From Methylovulum sp. (lineage in GTDB: Bacteria; Pseudomonadota; Gammaproteobacteria; Methylococcales; Methylomonadaceae), in NCBI GenBank assembly GCA_016919605.1, contig JACXTQ010000326.1, positions 1-7,312 of the forward strand: a DNA stretch of 7,312 nucleotides, written 5' to 3'. The notes beneath the pieces were generated by a model, which saw only the letters and a program-made list of their open reading frames with translations, was not told the origin of the DNA and searched no databases. Positions 5,557 to 7,312 of the stretch are shown here, piece after piece (position 1 is the stretch's first letter; each line of letters begins with the position of its first letter). A program made the position numbers and the translations under genes.

Positions 5557-6713
5557 ACCACATCGCCTTGAAAATGTTGATGGGAGACAAGGGAAAATAT
5601 CTGAGTATTGTCATGGGATTGACCTTTGCATCACTGATTATGACCCAACAACCGGCGATTTTTGTCGGTTTGATGGCGCGGTCTTACAGCTTTATTTCTG
5701 ATGTGGGTTTACCGGACGTTTGGGTGATGGACCCCAAAGTGCAGTTTATCGATGACATCAAACCCCTGCAAGAAACCGAACTATACCGCGTGCGGGGGAT
5801 TTCCGGCGTGGAATGGGCCATGCCTTTATATAAAGGGCTTTTGAAGGCACGGCTGGCGGACGGGGCGTTCCAAACCTGTAATGTCGTGGGTTTGGACGAC
5901 ACCACGCTTATCGGTGGCCCGGCGGTAATGCTGGAGGGAACGGTTGGGGATTTGCGCCGCAGTGACGGTGTGATTGTCGATATTGATGGCGCCACCGATA
6001 AATTGGGCAAACCGGCGACAACGCCTGACGGCAAAAAGATACCGCTGAAAGTCGGTGACAGCTTGGAATTGAACGACCACCGCGCCATCGTGGTCGGCAT
6101 TGCTAAAGTCACGCGCACGTTTCAATCGCAACCGGTCATTTATACCACCTATTCCCGTGCCAAGGCTTACGCCCCTGTAGAACGTAAACTGTTGTCGTTT
6201 GTGCTGGTGAAAGCCAAATCAGGGCAAAATCTTGATGAACTGATCAAGCGCATAAAAGCCACGACAGGGCTGGAAGCGTATACCCAAGATGGTTTCAAAC
6301 AATTGACCTATAACTATTTTCTAAAAAATACGGGGATTCCAATCAATTTCGGCATCACCATTGCGCTAGGCTTTATCGTTGGTACAGCGATTGCCGGACA
6401 AACCTTTTATAACTTCACGCTGGAAAATTTACGCCAATTTGGTGTATTAAAAGCTATGGGGGCTAGCAATGGCACCTTATTGCGCATGATCTTGCTGCAA
6501 GCGGTGCTGGTCGGCGGCATTGGCTATGGTTTAGGTGTCGGTATCGCCGCCTTGTTCGGTTTTCTGATGCGCCACACTATCTTGGCCTTTAAAATGCCTT
6601 GGCAGTTGTTGCTGTTCAGCGGTGCCGGAGTCAGCCTAATTTGTATCTTGGCCGCACTCATCAGCATTATGAAAGTGATCCGCTTGGAACCTGCCATTGT
6701 CTTTAAGAGCTAA
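5553..6713 (+). CDS. ABC transporter permease of the DevC/FtsX-like (MacB-type) class
   Basis: This 386-residue inner-membrane subunit belongs to the mechanotransmission type of ABC exporter (DevC, MacB, LolC/E, FtsX). It shows the usual four-helix plan: TM1 about 17-39, a large periplasmic domain about 45-260 (beginning SDVGLPDVWVMDPKVQFIDDI-like, 49-69), then TM2 about 265-288, TM3 312-338 and TM4 350-374. The FtsX-like signature ENLRQFGVLKAMGASNGTLL (291-310) and the terminal RLEPAIVFK (377-385) are typical. Length and lack of a fused ATPase fit DevC (~385) better than MacB (~650, ATPase fused). The start overlaps the regulator stop (ATGA), with GAGAG 6 bases upstream. The ATPase gene begins 2 bases after the stop. 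Known DevC proteins work with a periplasmic adaptor (DevB) and TolC to export lipid or hydrophobic cargo; the cargo here is unknown. Confidence 0.9.
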   Translation: MNHIALKMLMGDKGKYLSIVMGLTFASLIMTQQPAIFVGLMARSYSFISDVGLPDVWVMDPKVQFIDDIKPLQETELYRVRGISGVEWAMPLYKGLLKARLADGAFQTCNVVGLDDTTLIGGPAVMLEGTVGDLRRSDGVIVDIDGATDKLGKPATTPDGKKIPLKVGDSLELNDHRAIVVGIAKVTRTFQSQPVIYTTYSRAKAYAPVERKLLSFVLVKAKSGQNLDELIKRIKATTGLEAYTQDGFKQLTYNYFLKNTGIPINFGITIALGFIVGTAIAGQTFYNFTLENLRQFGVLKAMGASNGTLLRMILLQAVLVGGIGYGLGVGIAALFGFLMRHTILAFKMPWQLLLFSGAGVSLICILAALISIMKVIRLEPAIVFKS

Positions 6714-6715
6714 CC

Positions 6716-7312
6716 ATGAACGCCAAAGCCATCGCTATCCGCTGCCAAAATCTGGTGAAAATCTACGAAACCGGCGATCAACAGGTGATCGCACTCAACG
6801 GGGTCAATTTGGATATCGCCACGGGTGAGTTAATGATGCTGGTCGGGCCGTCCGGTTGCGGAAAAACTACATTGATTTCCATTATTGCCGGTATTCTTGA
6901 CCAAACATCAGGCACTTGCGAGTTGTTCGGCGAAAATTTACTAACTTTGCGCAGCAAAGATAAATTGCGCTTCCGTGCCGAAAATATTGGCTTTGTGTTT
7001 CAGGCCTATAACCTGCTGCCCTCCCTGACCGCCGCCGAAAATGTCTCCATCCCTTTGATTATCAACGGTGTCAAACGTGCCGAAGCCGAACGCAAGGCAA
7101 TAATGGTACTGGATAAAGTCGGCCTGGGGGCGCGGACTACGTCTTTACCAGCGGAGTTGTCCGGTGGCCAACAGCAACGGGTGGCGATAGCACGCGCCTT
7201 GATCCACAACCCGCGCCTTATCGTCTGCGATGAGCCGACCAGCGCCTTAGATCATGAAACCGGCCAAAACGTCATGAACCTCTTAAAATCCGTGGCCTTG
7301 GATCAGGAACGG
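6716..7312 (+). CDS. ABC transporter ATP-binding protein, DevA/MacB-LolD-like (3' end beyond the right edge)
   Basis: An open frame of 199 codons runs from the ATG at 6716 to the window end without a stop. It encodes the ATPase partner of the upstream permease. Motifs are in order: Walker A GPSGCGKTT (44-52), Q-loop FVFQAYNLLPSLT (94-106, Gln96), ABC signature LSGGQQQR (148-155), Walker B LIVCDEP (168-174, catalytic Glu173) and D-loop SALD (176-179). The H-loop and the last ~30-50 residues lie outside the window. The Q-loop wording is typical of the MacB/LolD/DevA group of exporter ATPases. AAGAG (6705-6709) lies 6 bases before the start, inside the end of the permease gene. The 2-base gap to the permease stop shows they form one unit. 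A periplasmic adaptor gene may follow beyond the edge. Confidence 0.95.
   Translation, partial: MNAKAIAIRCQNLVKIYETGDQQVIALNGVNLDIATGELMMLVGPSGCGKTTLISIIAGILDQTSGTCELFGENLLTLRSKDKLRFRAENIGFVFQAYNLLPSLTAAENVSIPLIINGVKRAEAERKAIMVLDKVGLGARTTSLPAELSGGQQQRVAIARALIHNPRLIVCDEPTSALDHETGQNVMNLLKSVALDQER

Noticed and set aside
5684..6131. Two open frames on the minus strand of 144 and 101 codons
   Set aside because: Both lie antisense to the periplasmic domain of the permease and resemble no known protein.
1..7312. Mobile elements, CRISPR arrays, tRNA or rRNA genes, defence or toxin-antitoxin systems
   Set aside because: No transposase or integrase motifs, no spaced direct repeats and no RNA gene signatures were seen; coding density is normal and every large frame has a known family.

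Overview
The window looks like ordinary chromosome from a Gram-negative bacterium, most likely a gammaproteobacterium with roughly balanced base composition. The support is lpxC (lipid A synthesis, so an outer membrane), a zapE/AFG1-type ATPase with gammaproteobacterial sequence features, and a CecR-like TetR regulator. I cannot fix the genus. A methylotrophic or environmental gammaproteobacterium fits the general look, but that is a guess. The window begins inside eutB and ends inside an ABC ATPase gene, so both edge genes are partial.

Layout: (1) 3-1476, plus strand: the 3' part of eutB and the complete eutC, overlapping by 14 bases. They encode the two subunits of adenosylcobalamin-dependent ethanolamine ammonia-lyase, which splits ethanolamine into acetaldehyde and ammonia. 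(2) 1477-1547: a short convergent gap with GC-rich hairpins. (3) 1548-2471, minus strand: lpxC, the committed step of lipid A synthesis. (4) 2472-2720: a divergent intergenic region holding candidate promoters for both neighbours and a perfect 7+7 bp dyad. (5) 2721-3872, plus strand: zapE, a cell-division-associated AFG1-family ATPase. (6) 3886-4734, minus strand: a two-domain GNAT acetyltransferase, with its stop codon only 13 bases from that of zapE. (7) 4735-4896: an intergenic region with a good sigma70-type promoter and a possible operator. (8) 4897 to the right edge, plus strand: a tight three-gene unit of TetR/CecR-like regulator, DevC/FtsX-like permease and ABC ATPase. The first two genes overlap as ATGA and the last two are 2 bases apart.

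The genes form several unrelated transcription units rather than one pathway. The two functional groups are eutBC (ethanolamine use) and the regulator-permease-ATPase operon, which is probably an autoregulated DevBCA/MacAB-type export system whose periplasmic adaptor is not visible here. The EutC lacks the long N-terminal extension that directs the enteric protein into the Eut microcompartment, and no shell gene follows it, so this looks like a compartment-free ethanolamine lyase. lpxC is not beside ftsZ as in the classical dcw cluster; it stands alone, divergent from zapE. I found no mobile element, CRISPR array, tRNA, rRNA or convincing undescribed system. The most useful leads are the transporter operon with its regulatory region and the detached lpxC/zapE divergent region.
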